Source: Streptomyces pluripotens
Lineage (GTDB): Bacteria; Actinomycetota; Actinomycetes; Streptomycetales; Streptomycetaceae
Length of the DNA stretch: 64,000 nucleotides
Direction of reading: 5' to 3'
Assembly (NCBI RefSeq): GCF_000802245.2
Contig: NZ_CP021080.1
Location: 1,116,001-1,180,000 of the forward strand
Position numbers and translations under genes: made by a program. The notes beneath the pieces are model-generated. The model was not told the origin of the DNA. It ran no database searches and saw only the letters and a list, made by a program, of their open reading frames with translations. Shown here one piece after another: positions 32,000-41,257 of this stretch (its first letter is position 1; the number at the start of each line of letters is the position of its first letter).

Positions 32000-32977
32000 T
32001 CAGCCCTTGGCCACGGCGCGTAGCCGGTCCACCACGTCGGCCCGCAGTTCGGCAGGCTCCAGCACCACCACGTCTGGCCCGAACTCCACCAGCCAGGCGT
32101 CCAGGCCGTGCCCGTATGGAATCTCCAACTCGTCCCATCCGTTGCCGAGTTCCTGGACCTTGACGGCTTTCGCCCGTAGGGGGTATCCGGCGCCCGAGCG
32201 CAGCCGGATCAACGCCGAGCGGTTGGCGATCTCCCCCGCCCAGCTCGCAACGGTCTCGCGCACCGTGACGACGTCCGGCACCGGCGCGGTGAAGCCCGTA
32301 CCACGGGAGCGAACACGGCCGGTGATCCGGGAGAGGCGGAAGACACGCTCGGCGCCTCGGTCCCGGTCGAAACCGGCCAGGTACCAGTGGCCGCGCCAAC
32401 ACTCCAGCGCCCACGGCTCCACATGCCGGCTCTCGGGGCGGGCGGCCGAGGCCTTGCGGTAGTCGAAGACAACCGGGCGGCGGTCACGGCAGGCCAGCAT
32501 CAGCGGCTCGAAGGCGGCCTCGTGCACCGGGATACGCGGCTCCAGGGCGCCATGCGCCTCGTACGGGTCGACGCCCTCCGGCAGGCCCGCGGCACGCAGC
32601 TTCTGCAGGGCCCCGCTGGCGGCGCCGGCGAGGCGGACCTGTTGCCAGACCTTGGCGGCCAGCCCCAGAGCGGCGGCCTCCTCGGCGTCCAGGGTGATGG
32701 GGGGCAAGCGGTTGCTGTCGCGGCGGGCGAGATAGCCGACCTCACCGTCGAGGTTCTCCACGGTCTCGATGACCATGCCCAGCTCGCGCAGGTCGTCCTT
32801 GTCCCGCTCAAACATGCGGTTGAAGGAGTCGTCGCTGCCGGCCGCGTCCTTCCCCACCCTGGAGGCCTCGACGTACGCCTCGATGGAATCGCGCAGTTCC
32901 CGTTTGCTCAGTGGCCGCCGCGTCCCCAGCAGACACAACGCGAGGTTCATCAGCCGCTCGGCCTTGGCAATGGCCAT
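32000..32977 (-). CDS. pafB: WYL-domain transcriptional regulator PafB
   Basis: A 325-residue partner of PafC. The N-terminus is KAERLMNLALCLLGTRRPLSKRELRDSI (HTH part), the WYL core is DRRPVVFDYRKASAARPESRHVEPWAL, and WYLAGFDRDRGAERVFRLSRI carries the namesake Trp-Tyr-Leu. The C-terminal WCX domain ends VVDRLRAVAKG. ATG 32977 is the family start; the reading frame remains open upstream without homology. It is the first gene of the pafB-pafC unit. Confidence 0.92.
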   Translation of the reverse strand: MAIAKAERLMNLALCLLGTRRPLSKRELRDSIEAYVEASRVGKDAAGSDDSFNRMFERDKDDLRELGMVIETVENLDGEVGYLARRDSNRLPPITLDAEEAAALGLAAKVWQQVRLAGAASGALQKLRAAGLPEGVDPYEAHGALEPRIPVHEAAFEPLMLACRDRRPVVFDYRKASAARPESRHVEPWALECWRGHWYLAGFDRDRGAERVFRLSRITGRVRSRGTGFTAPVPDVVTVRETVASWAGEIANRSALIRLRSGAGYPLRAKAVKVQELGNGWDELEIPYGHGLDAWLVEFGPDVVVLEPAELRADVVDRLRAVAKG

Positions 32978-33092
32978 CGACGCCCTTCGCCTTCCTCTGG
33001 TGCTTCCGACCGATGACCGTACCGCTCCGCGGTGTCGGGGCAAAAGCCGGAACAAAGTTGCGGTCCCTTCCCACAGGGCGAGAGACATGGAA

Positions 33093-33123
33093 AGAGGGCC
33101 CGCACACACGGCACGGGCCCTCT
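33093..33123 (-). terminator. Intrinsic-type terminator after the FKBP gene
   Basis: AGAGGGCCCG (33093-33102) and CGGGCCCTCT (33114-33123) are exact complements with an 11-nt loop. On the minus strand the stem is followed by TTTCC. It lies 16 bases past the stop of the small FKBP gene and insulates pafBC. Confidence 0.75.
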
Positions 33124-33138
33124 GTTGACCAGATCCGG

Positions 33139-33519
33139 TCAGCGCTTGGCCACGCCCACCAGGTCGCAGACGAAGATCAGCGTCTCACCCGGGGCGATCA
33201 CATGGCCCGCGCCACGGTCCCCGTAGGCCAGGTGGGCGGGAATGGTCAGCTGGCGGCGACCACCGACCTTCATGCCCTGCACGCCCTTGTCCCAGCCCTG
33301 GATGACCTGGCCGACACCGAGCTGGAAGTCCAGCGGCTTGCCGCGGTTCCAGGATGCGTCGAACTCCTCACCGGTGGAGAACGCGACGCCCACGTAGTGG
33401 ACCTTGACGAAGTCACCCGCAGCGGCGACCTCGCCCTCGCCCTCCCAGACGTCCTTGATCTCCAGGTCCTTCGGGGGCTCGCCGCCCGGGAAGTCGATCT
33501 CGGGCTTGTCGATGTTCAC
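33139..33519 (-). CDS. FKBP-type peptidyl-prolyl cis-trans isomerase
   Basis: A 126-residue single-domain FKBP that catalyses prolyl isomerisation in the cytosol. Canonical pocket residues are present: Tyr in KVHYVGVAF, Phe/Asp in GEEFDASWNRG, FQLGVGQVIQGWDKGVQGMK with the floor Trp, and PAHLAYGDRG. GTG 33519 is chosen with AGGAG six bases upstream; TTG 33522 is one codon earlier. It is downstream of the double-FKBP lipoprotein gene with an 85-base gap. Confidence 0.93.
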   Translation of the reverse strand: MNIDKPEIDFPGGEPPKDLEIKDVWEGEGEVAAAGDFVKVHYVGVAFSTGEEFDASWNRGKPLDFQLGVGQVIQGWDKGVQGMKVGGRRQLTIPAHLAYGDRGAGHVIAPGETLIFVCDLVGVAKR

Positions 33520-33604
33520 CAAAAGCTCCTGCTTGTGTACGACACGGAACGCGGACAGTCTTTCATCCCCGAGGCGCTCCCGCCCGCCACGGGCGTCCCG
33601 CGTG

Positions 33605-34609
33605 CTACATCGCCGCCAGGATGTCCACCGTGAACACCAGGGTAGACCCCTTCTTGATCACACCACCGCTCGGCGGATTGTCACCGTAGGCCAGGTCCGG
33701 CGGTACGACGATCAACACCCGGCTGCCCACCTTCTTGCCGGTCAGCCCCTGTGCCAGGCCCTTGACCGTCTGCTGCATCTGCCCGATCGAGAACTGGCTG
33801 AGCCGGCCCGAGCCGTACGTCTGCTGGAAGGTCTTGCCTCCGTCCCAGACCAGGCCCTGGAACTGGCACAGCACCGTCTGGTCGGCCTTCACCTCCGGGC
33901 CGTCGCCCTCCAGGACGTACACGGACACGAGCTTCTTCGGCGGATCGGCCTTGGGAACGGTGACCTCGGGTACCTTGCCGTCGGTGTTGGTGGCGACCTT
34001 CGGCAGCCCGGCGTCGCTCTGCGTGACCGCTTTGCCCTGGGCTGAGCTCTTGGAACTGAACACGTCGATCAGGTCGATGACGAACACCAGGGTGTCCGTG
34101 CCCTTGATGCCCGCCTGTGGCTGGCCCGACTCGCCGTATCCCAGGGCGGGCGGCACCGCGATCTCGACCCGACTACCGGTCTTCTTGCCCGCGAGGGCGT
34201 ACCGCCAGCCGTCGATGATGCTGCCCTGGGCGAGCTGCATGACCAGCGGGCTCTTGCGGTCGTAGGAGTTGTCGAAGACCTTGCCCGTGTCCCAGATCTG
34301 ACCCAGGTAGTTCGCCTGGATGAACTCGTTCTCGGCGACCGTGCGGCCGCTGCCCGCGATCACTGTCTTCACCGCGAGGTTCTTCGACGGCTCCCCCGTC
34401 CCCTTGGCGACGGTCGGCTTCTCGCCGAACTTCACGCCCGCCGTGATCGCCGGCAGCGGCCCGTCCACGATCTTCGGCGGAGGCGTGCTGGACTGCGAGG
34501 ACGACGGTGAGGCACCGGCCTTACTGGAGTCGGACTTGCCGTCCCCGCACCCGGCGAGCGTGACCAGTCCTGCGGGCAGGGCGGCAAGGAGAAGCGAGCG
34601 TCGGCGCAC
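33605..34609 (-). CDS. Lipoprotein with two FKBP-type domains
   Basis: A 334-residue lipoprotein. The signal peptide ends in lipobox LAGC (about residues 18-21); a Ser-rich linker and two FKBP repeats follow. The first domain (about 85-180) keeps FDNSY, GSIIDGWRYAL and PPALGYGESG. The second (about 235-334) has FQQTYGSG and PPDLAYGDNP but reads QMQQTVKGLAQGL where the floor Trp should be, so it is probably a weak isomerase or a binding module. It should act outside the membrane as a folding factor. The start is GTG 34609. The same FKBP pair accompanies pafA in other Streptomyces, as I recall. Confidence 0.88.
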   Translation of the reverse strand: MRRRSLLLAALPAGLVTLAGCGDGKSDSSKAGASPSSSQSSTPPPKIVDGPLPAITAGVKFGEKPTVAKGTGEPSKNLAVKTVIAGSGRTVAENEFIQANYLGQIWDTGKVFDNSYDRKSPLVMQLAQGSIIDGWRYALAGKKTGSRVEIAVPPALGYGESGQPQAGIKGTDTLVFVIDLIDVFSSKSSAQGKAVTQSDAGLPKVATNTDGKVPEVTVPKADPPKKLVSVYVLEGDGPEVKADQTVLCQFQGLVWDGGKTFQQTYGSGRLSQFSIGQMQQTVKGLAQGLTGKKVGSRVLIVVPPDLAYGDNPPSGGVIKKGSTLVFTVDILAAM

Positions 34610-34672
34610 GGAAAGGCCTCGTAATCGGTCGGTCTTGTGGATGGCGTGCGCGCAAACTCTACGGTGTGAGAA

Positions 34673-34701
34673 GGGCGCCGTACGGAAAACGTACGACGCC
34701 C
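34673..34701 (-). terminator. Hairpin terminator after pafA
   Basis: GGGCGCCGTACG (34673-34684) pairs with CGTACGACGCCC (34690-34701) with one mismatch around a five-base GAAAA loop. It lies 55 bases past the pafA stop and before the FKBP-lipoprotein start. On the minus strand it is followed by TTCTC. Confidence 0.6.
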
Positions 34702-34755
34702 GTGTGGCGTTCCCCCGTGACTGGTGTCCGGAGGTCCGCTCGCCCACGCTCTCCG

Positions 34756-36117
34756 CTACATTCCGGCGATCAGCTTCTCCACCCGGTCGTCCACCGAACG
34801 GAACGGGTCCTTGCACAACACGGTGCGCTGCGCCTGATCGTTGAGCTTCAGATGCACCCAGTCGACCGTGAAGTCCCTGCGCTGTTCCTGCGCCCGCCGG
34901 ATGAAGTCGCCGCGCAACCGGGCCCGAGTGGTCTGCGGCGGCACCGACTTACCCTCGAAGATCTTCAAATCATTGCAGACACGGGCGGCTTGCCCCTTCT
35001 TCTCCAGCAGGTAGTACAGGCCACGACGGCGGTGGATGTCGTGGTAGGCGAGGTCTATCTGCGCGACCCGCGGATGCGACATCGTCATGTTGTGCTTGGC
35101 CCGGTACCGCTCGATGAGCTTGTACTTCATCACCCAGTCGATCTCGGTGGCGATCCGGTCCAGTTCCTCGGTCTCGATCGCGTCGAGCGTACGGCCCCAC
35201 AGCTCCAGGACCTGGGCGACCGTACCCGTGCGGATACCCCGTCGGTCGCAGAAGTCCACGGCCTTGTCGAAGTACTCGCGCTGCACCTCCAGCGCCGAGG
35301 CCTCCCGGCCGCTGGCCAGACGCACCTTGCGCCGTCCGGTGGTGTCGTGGCTCACTTCGCGGATCGCCCGGATCGGGTTCTCCAGGGTGAGGTCGCGCAT
35401 CACGGTGCCCGCCTCGATCATGCGCAGCACCAGATCCGTGGCGCCGACCTTCAGCAGCATCGTCGTCTCGGACATGTTGGAGTCGCCGACGATCACATGC
35501 AGCCGGCGGTAGCGCTCGGCGTCCGCGTGCGGTTCGTCCCGGGTGTTGATGATGGGCCTCGACCGGGTCGTCGCCGAGGAGACGCCCTCCCAGATGTGCT
35601 CCGCGCGCTGACTGACGCAGTACACCGCACCGCGCGGTGTCTGCAACACCTTGCCCGCGCCGCACAGCAACTGCCTCGTCACCAGGAAGGGGATGAGGAT
35701 GTCCGCGAGCCGGGAGAACTCCCCGTGCCGGGCCACCAGGTAGTTCTCGTGACAACCGTAGGAGTTGCCCGCCGAGTCGGTGTTGTTCTTGAACAGGTAG
35801 ACGTCGCCCGCGATTCCCTCCTCGTGCAGGCGTCGTTCCGCGTCCACCAGGAGTCCTTCGAGAATGCGCTCGCCGGCCTTGTCGTGGGTGACCAGTTCGA
35901 TCACGTTGTCACATTCGGGTGTCGCGTATTCCGGATGTGAGCCCACGTCGAGATAGAGCCGGGCGCCGTTTCGCAGAAAGACATTGCTGCTGCGGCCCCA
36001 TGACACGACACGGCGGAAGAGGTACCTGGCCACCTCGTCAGGAGACAGGCGCCGCTGTCCCCTGAACGTGCATGTGACGCCGTACTCGTTCTCCAGCCCG
36101 AAAATGCGGCGGTCCAT
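34756..36117 (-). CDS. pafA: Pup-protein ligase PafA
   Basis: A 453-residue ligase joining the C-terminal glutamate of Pup to substrate lysines with ATP. The N-terminal catalytic strand is [16 protein letters not shown] (metal-binding glutamates), the base region is [35 protein letters not shown] and [14 protein letters not shown] follow, and a small C-terminal domain ends KLIAGM. It lacks the extra Dop loop seen in the paralogue at 41258. It is separated from prcA by an MFS/LacI pair. A hairpin terminator follows. Confidence 0.96.
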   Translation of the reverse strand: MDRRIFGLENEYGVTCTFRGQRRLSPDEVARYLFRRVVSWGRSSNVFLRNGARLYLDVGSHPEYATPECDNVIELVTHDKAGERILEGLLVDAERRLHEEGIAGDVYLFKNNTDSAGNSYGCHENYLVARHGEFSRLADILIPFLVTRQLLCGAGKVLQTPRGAVYCVSQRAEHIWEGVSSATTRSRPIINTRDEPHADAERYRRLHVIVGDSNMSETTMLLKVGATDLVLRMIEAGTVMRDLTLENPIRAIREVSHDTTGRRKVRLASGREASALEVQREYFDKAVDFCDRRGIRTGTVAQVLELWGRTLDAIETEELDRIATEIDWVMKYKLIERYRAKHNMTMSHPRVAQIDLAYHDIHRRRGLYYLLEKKGQAARVCNDLKIFEGKSVPPQTTRARLRGDFIRRAQEQRRDFTVDWVHLKLNDQAQRTVLCKDPFRSVDDRVEKLIAGM

Positions 36118-36126
36118 GACTGAACA

Positions 36127-37386
36127 TTACGCCCGATCCCCTGCTCTGAAACGGGGTTCGACAGCACGATTCGGATCATTTTCCGAGGAAGCCGCAACCA
36201 CCCCGCCCCGCGCGGGAGCTGCGAGGACCCGACCGGTGGCCAGCAGGACCAGCAGCGACACGGCCCCCGCCACACCCGGCAGCGCGAAACCCCAGAGCGT
36301 GCCGCCGGCCTGGACCACCGGCCCCGCCAGGCCCGTTCCCACCGAGGCACCCACGGTGAACGTCGTCACGAGCCAGGAGAAGGCCTCGGTGACGGTCCCA
36401 CCCGGAGCGTGGCGGTCGACGATGATGAAGGCGCACGCGATGCACGGTGCCAGGAACACCCCGGAAACCACACTGAGCAGCACCATCGCGACCGTACCCG
36501 GCATCAGCATCAGCGGCAGGTAACACACCGCCAGAAGGGCCACCAGGACCCGCAGTCGACGCTCGGGCGCACCGACCCACCGGCGCGCGCCGTAGGCGGT
36601 GCCGCCGATCAGCGCTCCCAGCCCCAGCCCGGCCATGAGCCATCCGTAGACCGCGTCGCCGCCGTGACCGTCGGCGTAGGACACCGAAGCGACCGTGATG
36701 GAACCCAGTGCGATACCGACGCACAGGAAGGCCGCGAGCAGCGCCAACAGTCCCGCCGACCGCAGGGCGCCCAGCCAGTGCGCCTCACGAGGCGCCGACC
36801 GCCACGCACGCGAGGGCGGCGAGGCCGCTACGGAGGACGCGCCCAGCACCCCCAGGACGTTCAACACGAGCAGCGCGGCACGCTCGTCCCACAGCGACAC
36901 GCACAAGGTCACCAGCAGCGGCCCGACCGTGTACATGACCTCCTGCGCGACCGCGTCCATGGCGTAGGCCGTGTGCACCTGCTCCTCGCGGCGCAGCACG
37001 GACGGCCACAGGGCCCGCAGACCGCCCTCCAGCGGTGGGGCGAACAGGCCGGCCGCCGCGACGGCCGCGTAGGCGAGAGGCAACGGATCGGTGCCCGAAC
37101 AGGCGAAGACGGCCATCGAGAGGGCCGCGAGCAGTGCGGCGGGCAACTGGACGCGCGGTTGGCCGTGCAGGTCCACTAGGCGGCCCAGCACCGGCTGCCC
37201 GATGGCGTTGGCGACGCCGTACACGGCTGCGAGGGCGCCCGCGAGGCTGTAGGTGCCGCCCTCGGCACGCACGAACAGCACCAGGGCGATCGCGGCGGTG
37301 GCGTTCGGCAGCCGCCCCACGAGGGTGCCGGTGAGCAGTCGCGCAGCATGCCGCGTCCGCAGGATCTCCAGGTATCCCGTGGCCAT
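36127..37386 (-). CDS. MFS transporter
   Basis: A 419-residue major-facilitator protein with about twelve hydrophobic helices. It includes the opening HAARLLTGTLVGRLPNATAA, the loop GVANAIGQPVLGRLVDLHGQPR (motif A-like) and a second half with GLGLGALIGGTAYGARRW. The substrate is unknown. ATG 37386 follows GGAGGCAGG; an ATG four codons upstream is possible. It is divergent from a LacI regulator 118 bases away, which likely controls it, and ends nine bases before the pafA start, so pafA could be read from its promoter. Confidence 0.87.
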   Translation of the reverse strand: MATGYLEILRTRHAARLLTGTLVGRLPNATAAIALVLFVRAEGGTYSLAGALAAVYGVANAIGQPVLGRLVDLHGQPRVQLPAALLAALSMAVFACSGTDPLPLAYAAVAAAGLFAPPLEGGLRALWPSVLRREEQVHTAYAMDAVAQEVMYTVGPLLVTLCVSLWDERAALLVLNVLGVLGASSVAASPPSRAWRSAPREAHWLGALRSAGLLALLAAFLCVGIALGSITVASVSYADGHGGDAVYGWLMAGLGLGALIGGTAYGARRWVGAPERRLRVLVALLAVCYLPLMLMPGTVAMVLLSVVSGVFLAPCIACAFIIVDRHAPGGTVTEAFSWLVTTFTVGASVGTGLAGPVVQAGGTLWGFALPGVAGAVSLLVLLATGRVLAAPARGGVVAASSENDPNRAVEPRFRAGDRA

Positions 37387-37431
37387 GCCTGCCTCCAAAG
37401 GCTCGCCCGGGACGCTTCAACGACCCGAAGT

Positions 37432-37443
37432 GTTACGTATAAC
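37432..37443. promoter_or_regulatory. GTTA-CGTA-TAAC palindrome in the MFS/LacI divergent promoter
   Basis: GTTACGTATAAC has exact GTTA/TAAC arms. It lies in an AT-richer patch between divergent MFS and LacI genes, where an autoregulatory LacI operator would be expected. TATAAC within it could also act as a -10 element. The assignment rests on symmetry and position only. Confidence 0.4.
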
Positions 37444-37504
37444 GCCTCTGCTCATACGTACCATGTGCGCTGTTCGCACGTCCAGACGAAGGAGCAGGCC
37501 CGCG

Positions 37505-38521
37505 GTGGCACGCAGCAGTACGCGCCCGACCAGCCGTGACGTCGCCCAGGCCGCCGGGGTCTCCCAGGCCGCCGTCTCGCTCGTCATGGGCGACAAATGG
37601 CGCGGCCGCGTCTCGGAGGCCACCGCCGAACGGGTCCGCGAAGCCGCCCGCGACCTCGGCTACCGTCCCAACCTGGCCGCCCGCAACCTGCGCCTTGGCC
37701 GCACCCGCACGGTGCTGCTCGTGGTCCCCGCCCTGACCACCGAGTTCTTCGCCGGCGTCTACACGGGCGCCGCACGCGTGGCCGCCGAGCACGGCTTCGG
37801 CGTCGTCCTCTACCCCTCGCCCGAGGGTATCGGCCCGGCCCGCGACCCCTTCGCCTCCGCGCAAGCCGCCCTAGACGGCGTCATCGCCTCCTCCATGGCC
37901 GCCGACGCCCTCACCGCGATCCGCGGCGACCAGCTGCCCCTGGTCATGCTCGACAGCGACCCCGAAGGCAGCCTCGGCGCCGCCACCGTGAACCTCGACA
38001 TCGCCGACGGTGTCCGCCAGGTCGCCGGCCACCTGCTGGACCTCGGCCACCGCCACGTGCTCCACCTGGCCGCGGACGTGCCCTCCTGGACCTTCGAGGT
38101 CCGCGCACGGGAACTCGCGACGCGCATGGCAGCCGTGCCGAACACGGAGATCCGCACGGCCCGGGCACCGATCTCCATCGTGGGGGCCCTCACCGCCACC
38201 GAGGCCGCGCTCACCACGCCGGGACCGCGCCCCACCGCCATCGTCTGCGACGATGACAAACTCGCCGCCGGCGCCTACAAGGCGCTGCGTCGCCTCGGCC
38301 TGCGTGTCCCTGAGGACGTCTCCGTGACCGGCCTGGACGACCTCGCCCTCGCCACTGCCATCGACCCCGAGCTGACGACCGTACGGCTGGACGCGGAGCT
38401 GTTCGGGGAACGCGGTATGCAGGCCCTGCTGGCCGTCCTGGAGGGCAGGGAACCTGAAGGCGGGGACATCCCCGTGCAACTGGTCGTACGGGGCTCCACA
38501 GCGCCACCGCGGGCCGTCTGA
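37505..38521 (+). CDS. LacI-family transcriptional regulator
   Basis: A 338-residue regulator. The N-terminal LacI HTH is TSRDVAQAAGVSQAAVSLVM with hinge RPNLAARNLRLGRT, followed by a periplasmic-binding-like effector domain from TVLLVVPALTTEFFAGVYTG to the VSVTGLDDLALATAIDPELT region typical of the family. GTG 37505 has AAGGAG ten bases upstream. It is divergent from the MFS transporter and converges on prcA. The ligand is unknown; being inside the proteasome locus need not mean it controls proteasome genes. Confidence 0.87.
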   Translation: MARSSTRPTSRDVAQAAGVSQAAVSLVMGDKWRGRVSEATAERVREAARDLGYRPNLAARNLRLGRTRTVLLVVPALTTEFFAGVYTGAARVAAEHGFGVVLYPSPEGIGPARDPFASAQAALDGVIASSMAADALTAIRGDQLPLVMLDSDPEGSLGAATVNLDIADGVRQVAGHLLDLGHRHVLHLAADVPSWTFEVRARELATRMAAVPNTEIRTARAPISIVGALTATEAALTTPGPRPTAIVCDDDKLAAGAYKALRRLGLRVPEDVSVTGLDDLALATAIDPELTTVRLDAELFGERGMQALLAVLEGREPEGGDIPVQLVVRGSTAPPRAV

Positions 38522-38599
38522 AAGCGGGTGCGCCCCGGTCCTGGGAACGTGGGGGCGTCCTCACGGCCGGCCGGGGCACATCGCTTCAGGAGCGGACCG

Positions 38600-39349
38600 C
38601 TACTCCTCGGGCCCGTCCTCCTCGGAGCCCTCCGCCTCCGTCGCCGCACCCTCCGCCTCCAGCAAGCGGGCGAGCCGACGGCCGACGATCCGCTTGAACT
38701 TGCGCTTCTGCGGACGCGTACGGTCCAGCACCGCGACCTCCAGGCGCTCGGCAGGGATCTCCCGCTCGCTGCCGTTGGTGTCGCGGGACAGGGCCTGCAC
38801 GGCCAGCTTGAGTGCTTCCGCGAGGCTCATGCCGTCGCGGTGCCGCTGGTCCAGGAAACTGCTGATCTGCTCGGCGTTGCCGCCCACCGCCACCGAGCCG
38901 TGCTCGTCCACGATTGAGCCGTCGTGGGGCAGCCGGTAGATCTGGTCGCCCTCCGGGGTCTCCCCCACTTCGGCCACCACCAGCTCCACCTCGTACGGCT
39001 TCTCGCCTGCGGAGGAGAAGATCGTGCCCAATGTCTGGGCGTACACGTTGGCCAGACCCCGGGCCGTGACGTCGTCACGGTCATAGGTGTACCCGCGCAG
39101 ATCGGCGTAGCGGACACCGCCGATCCGCAGGTTCTCGTACTCGTTGTACTTGCCTGCGGCCGCGAAACCGATCCGGTCGTAGATCTCGCTGAACTTGTGC
39201 AGCGCACGGGACGGGTTCTCGCCGACGAACACGATGCCGTCGGCGTACTGCAGCACGACCAGGCTGCGGCCGCGGGCGATGCCTTTACGGGCGTATTCCG
39301 CCCGGTCGGCCATGGCCTGCTGAGGTGAGACATAGAACGGCGTCGACAC
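38600..39349 (-). CDS. prcA: 20S proteasome subunit alpha
   Basis: A 249-residue alpha subunit forming the outer rings and gate of the actinobacterial 20S core. Its N-terminus [21 protein letters not shown] is the gating helix region; it continues [20 protein letters not shown] and [20 protein letters not shown]. The C-terminal tail is Glu-rich ([17 protein letters not shown]). The start is GTG 39349. It lies 64 bases after prcB and is co-transcribed with it. Confidence 0.95.
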   Translation of the reverse strand: MSTPFYVSPQQAMADRAEYARKGIARGRSLVVLQYADGIVFVGENPSRALHKFSEIYDRIGFAAAGKYNEYENLRIGGVRYADLRGYTYDRDDVTARGLANVYAQTLGTIFSSAGEKPYEVELVVAEVGETPEGDQIYRLPHDGSIVDEHGSVAVGGNAEQISSFLDQRHRDGMSLAEALKLAVQALSRDTNGSEREIPAERLEVAVLDRTRPQKRKFKRIVGRRLARLLEAEGAATEAEGSEEDGPEE

Positions 39350-39413
39350 CGGTTATCCGTCCCTTTCTGTCATGGTCACTGGATCACCTTGATAAGAAGC
39401 ACCGGGCCCGTGC

Positions 39414-40256
39414 TCAGAGCACGGCGGCCTTCGGGCCGTCGGGCTCCTCCAGACGCCGCTGGAGCACCGCACGGGAGAGTTCTGAGGACTCCTCCTCGGT
39501 GAGCCGGCGGAAGCCGTCCTCGGTGATCACGGTGATGATCGGGTAGATCCGGCGGGCGACATCGGGACCACCGGTCGCCGAGTCGTCGTCTGCCGCGTCG
39601 TAGAGGGCCTGCACCACGAGGGTCGTGGCCTGCTCCTCGGTCAGGTCGTCACGGAACAGCTTCTTCATCGCGCCGCGCGCGAAGATCGAGCCGGAACCGG
39701 TCGCCGCGAAATGATGCTCCTCGGAACGGCCGCCGGTGACGTCGTAGGAGAAGATCCGGCCCTTTTCCCGGTCCAGGTCGTACCCGGCGAAGAGCGGGAC
39801 GACGGCCAGCCCCTGCATGGCCATGCCGAGGTTGGAACGGATCATGGTGGACAGACGGTTCGCCTTGCCCTCCAGCGACAGCTGGGCACCTTCGACCTTC
39901 TCGAAGTGCTCCAGCTCCAACTGGAAGAGCTTGACCATCTCCACGGCCAGACCCGCGGTGCCTGCGATACCGACGGCCGAGTACTCGTCCGCGGGGAACA
40001 CCTTCTCGATGTCCCGCTGCGCGATCACATTGCCCATGGTCGCCCGGCGGTCACCGGCGAGTACCACACCCCCGGGGAACGTCACGGCCACGATGGTGGT
40101 GCCGTGCGGCGCCTCGATCACGCCCTGGGCGGGCAGCTGCCGGTTGCCGGGCAGCAACGCGGGCTGGTGCCCGGCGAGGAAGTCCATGAAGGAGGAGGAC
40201 CCAGGCGTCAGGAAGGCAGCTGGCAGACGCCCGGTGCTACGAGGATTGGCTTCCAC
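39414..40256 (-). CDS. prcB: 20S proteasome subunit beta (precursor)
   Basis: A 280-residue precursor of the catalytic beta subunit. A 52-residue propeptide ([18 protein letters not shown]...) precedes the autocleavage site before Thr53 in [14 protein letters not shown], the N-terminal nucleophile. Lys33/Asp17 equivalents lie in [13 protein letters not shown] (Arg at the expected Lys-adjacent position). [19 protein letters not shown] is typical. The start is GTG 40256 after GGAAGGAAACTT. The first codons overlap the 3' end of the degenerate endonuclease VII ORF by 20 bases. Confidence 0.95.
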   Translation of the reverse strand: MEANPRSTGRLPAAFLTPGSSSFMDFLAGHQPALLPGNRQLPAQGVIEAPHGTTIVAVTFPGGVVLAGDRRATMGNVIAQRDIEKVFPADEYSAVGIAGTAGLAVEMVKLFQLELEHFEKVEGAQLSLEGKANRLSTMIRSNLGMAMQGLAVVPLFAGYDLDREKGRIFSYDVTGGRSEEHHFAATGSGSIFARGAMKKLFRDDLTEEQATTLVVQALYDAADDDSATGGPDVARRIYPIITVITEDGFRRLTEEESSELSRAVLQRRLEEPDGPKAAVL

Positions 40257-40768
40257 AAGTTTCCTTCCGGATAGACAACGGCAGACGAGCGGTGTCGGGA
40301 TCGTCTCCCAACTTGCCGATGGCCGAATTGCAGTTGAAGCACAGTACGTCACGGACCCTACCCGTCTTGCGGTAGTGATCCACATGCACGGCCCGATCCG
40401 GAAACCGAATCGTGCAGGGCCCTGGTCGAGCTACGAGCGTCGCGGCACGTTCGGGCTTCGCCGGACCGGGGGTGCGCTTCAGGTGCCCCGCCCGGCCCGT
40501 CCGCCGCCCCACCCGGCCTGCTGAGGGCCACCGGGCCGGCCGGGGCACTGCGGTTCCGCCTCCACTCCCGAAGAGACCCGTTCTCACGGCAGGCGGGCCT
40601 GTACTCATGACCCGCAGACGCATCCGCTCCCCGGCGGCTGCCGCGCTCCTTGGCCCGCCGCCCCTGGCGGCATGCAGCCGCGCGCCCCCGGCAGGGAGCC
40701 TGCGAGCCGCCACATACCGGCTTGCCCCGTGCGGACCCTGCTCGCGGCCTGTGGCGCCGGCGCCGCAT
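40237..40768 (-). pseudogene. Frameshifted endonuclease VII-family (HNH) pseudogene
   Basis: The 3' half translates to GRAGHLKRTPGPAKPERAAT... and [32 protein letters not shown], a clear recombination endonuclease VII core. The 5' half, in the other frame, contains AGHEYRPACRENGSLREWRR NRSAPAG, matching the zinc-knuckle repeat of the same family. Removing one C at about 40495 fuses the frames (DG-RAGHLKR). Zinc Cys positions are lost in both parts, and the usual C-terminus is replaced by [11 protein letters not shown]. It sits between pup and prcB, where I recall intact Streptomyces homologues. A sequencing error could explain the frameshift but not the lost cysteines. Confidence 0.7.
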
Positions 40769-40829
40769 GCACCGCTTGGCTTCCTCTTCGCCCGCAAAGC
40801 CGACCCCCCGGCAGCCTTCACTTCGAAGG

Positions 40830-41048
40830 CTACTCGCCGCCCTTCTGAACGAAACTTCGAACGAAGTCCTCGGCGTTCTCCTCCAGCACGTCGTCGATCT
40901 CGTCCAGGACGGAGTCCACGTCGTCGCTCAGCTTCTCGTGCCGCTCCTTGAGGTCGTCCGCGCCTTGCGCATCCTGCGCCTGCTCCTCGACCTCTTCGGT
41001 AGAGTGCGTCGCCTTCTGCTGGCCGCCACCGGTGTCCTTGGTTGCCAT
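40830..41048 (-). CDS. pup: Prokaryotic ubiquitin-like protein Pup
   Basis: A 72-residue intrinsically disordered tag starting MATKDTGGGQQKATHST. The central helix DDLKERHEKLSDDVDSVLDE binds the Arc coiled coil, and the C-terminus is VRSFVQKGGE. The final codon is GAG, so this Pup ends in Glu and can be used by PafA without deamidation by Dop; Mycobacterium tuberculosis Pup ends in Gln. ATG 41048 is preferred over the upstream ATG 41078 on family length. Confidence 0.95.
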   Translation of the reverse strand: MATKDTGGGQQKATHSTEEVEEQAQDAQGADDLKERHEKLSDDVDSVLDEIDDVLEENAEDFVRSFVQKGGE

Positions 41049-41257
41049 AACCCTCACCCCGCTCAGTTCGCCCGACATGGTCGACGGGTCGGCTTATCCG
41101 CCGATCGGTGATGATCAGACCCTACAAGCCGGGTCCGACATCGGCCCCGCAGTTTCCACAACGTGCGGGGGCCACCTCGATGATTCCCGGGCGGCAGGGT
41201 TTCCACCCTGTCCGCCCGGGGCGGTTCGGTTGCCCGCTGGTCCGCGGTTGACCGCAC

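Noticed and set aside
40412..41111. Plus-strand frames across the endonuclease VII remnant and pup
   Set aside because: They are antisense to pup and to the remnant, and show no family features.
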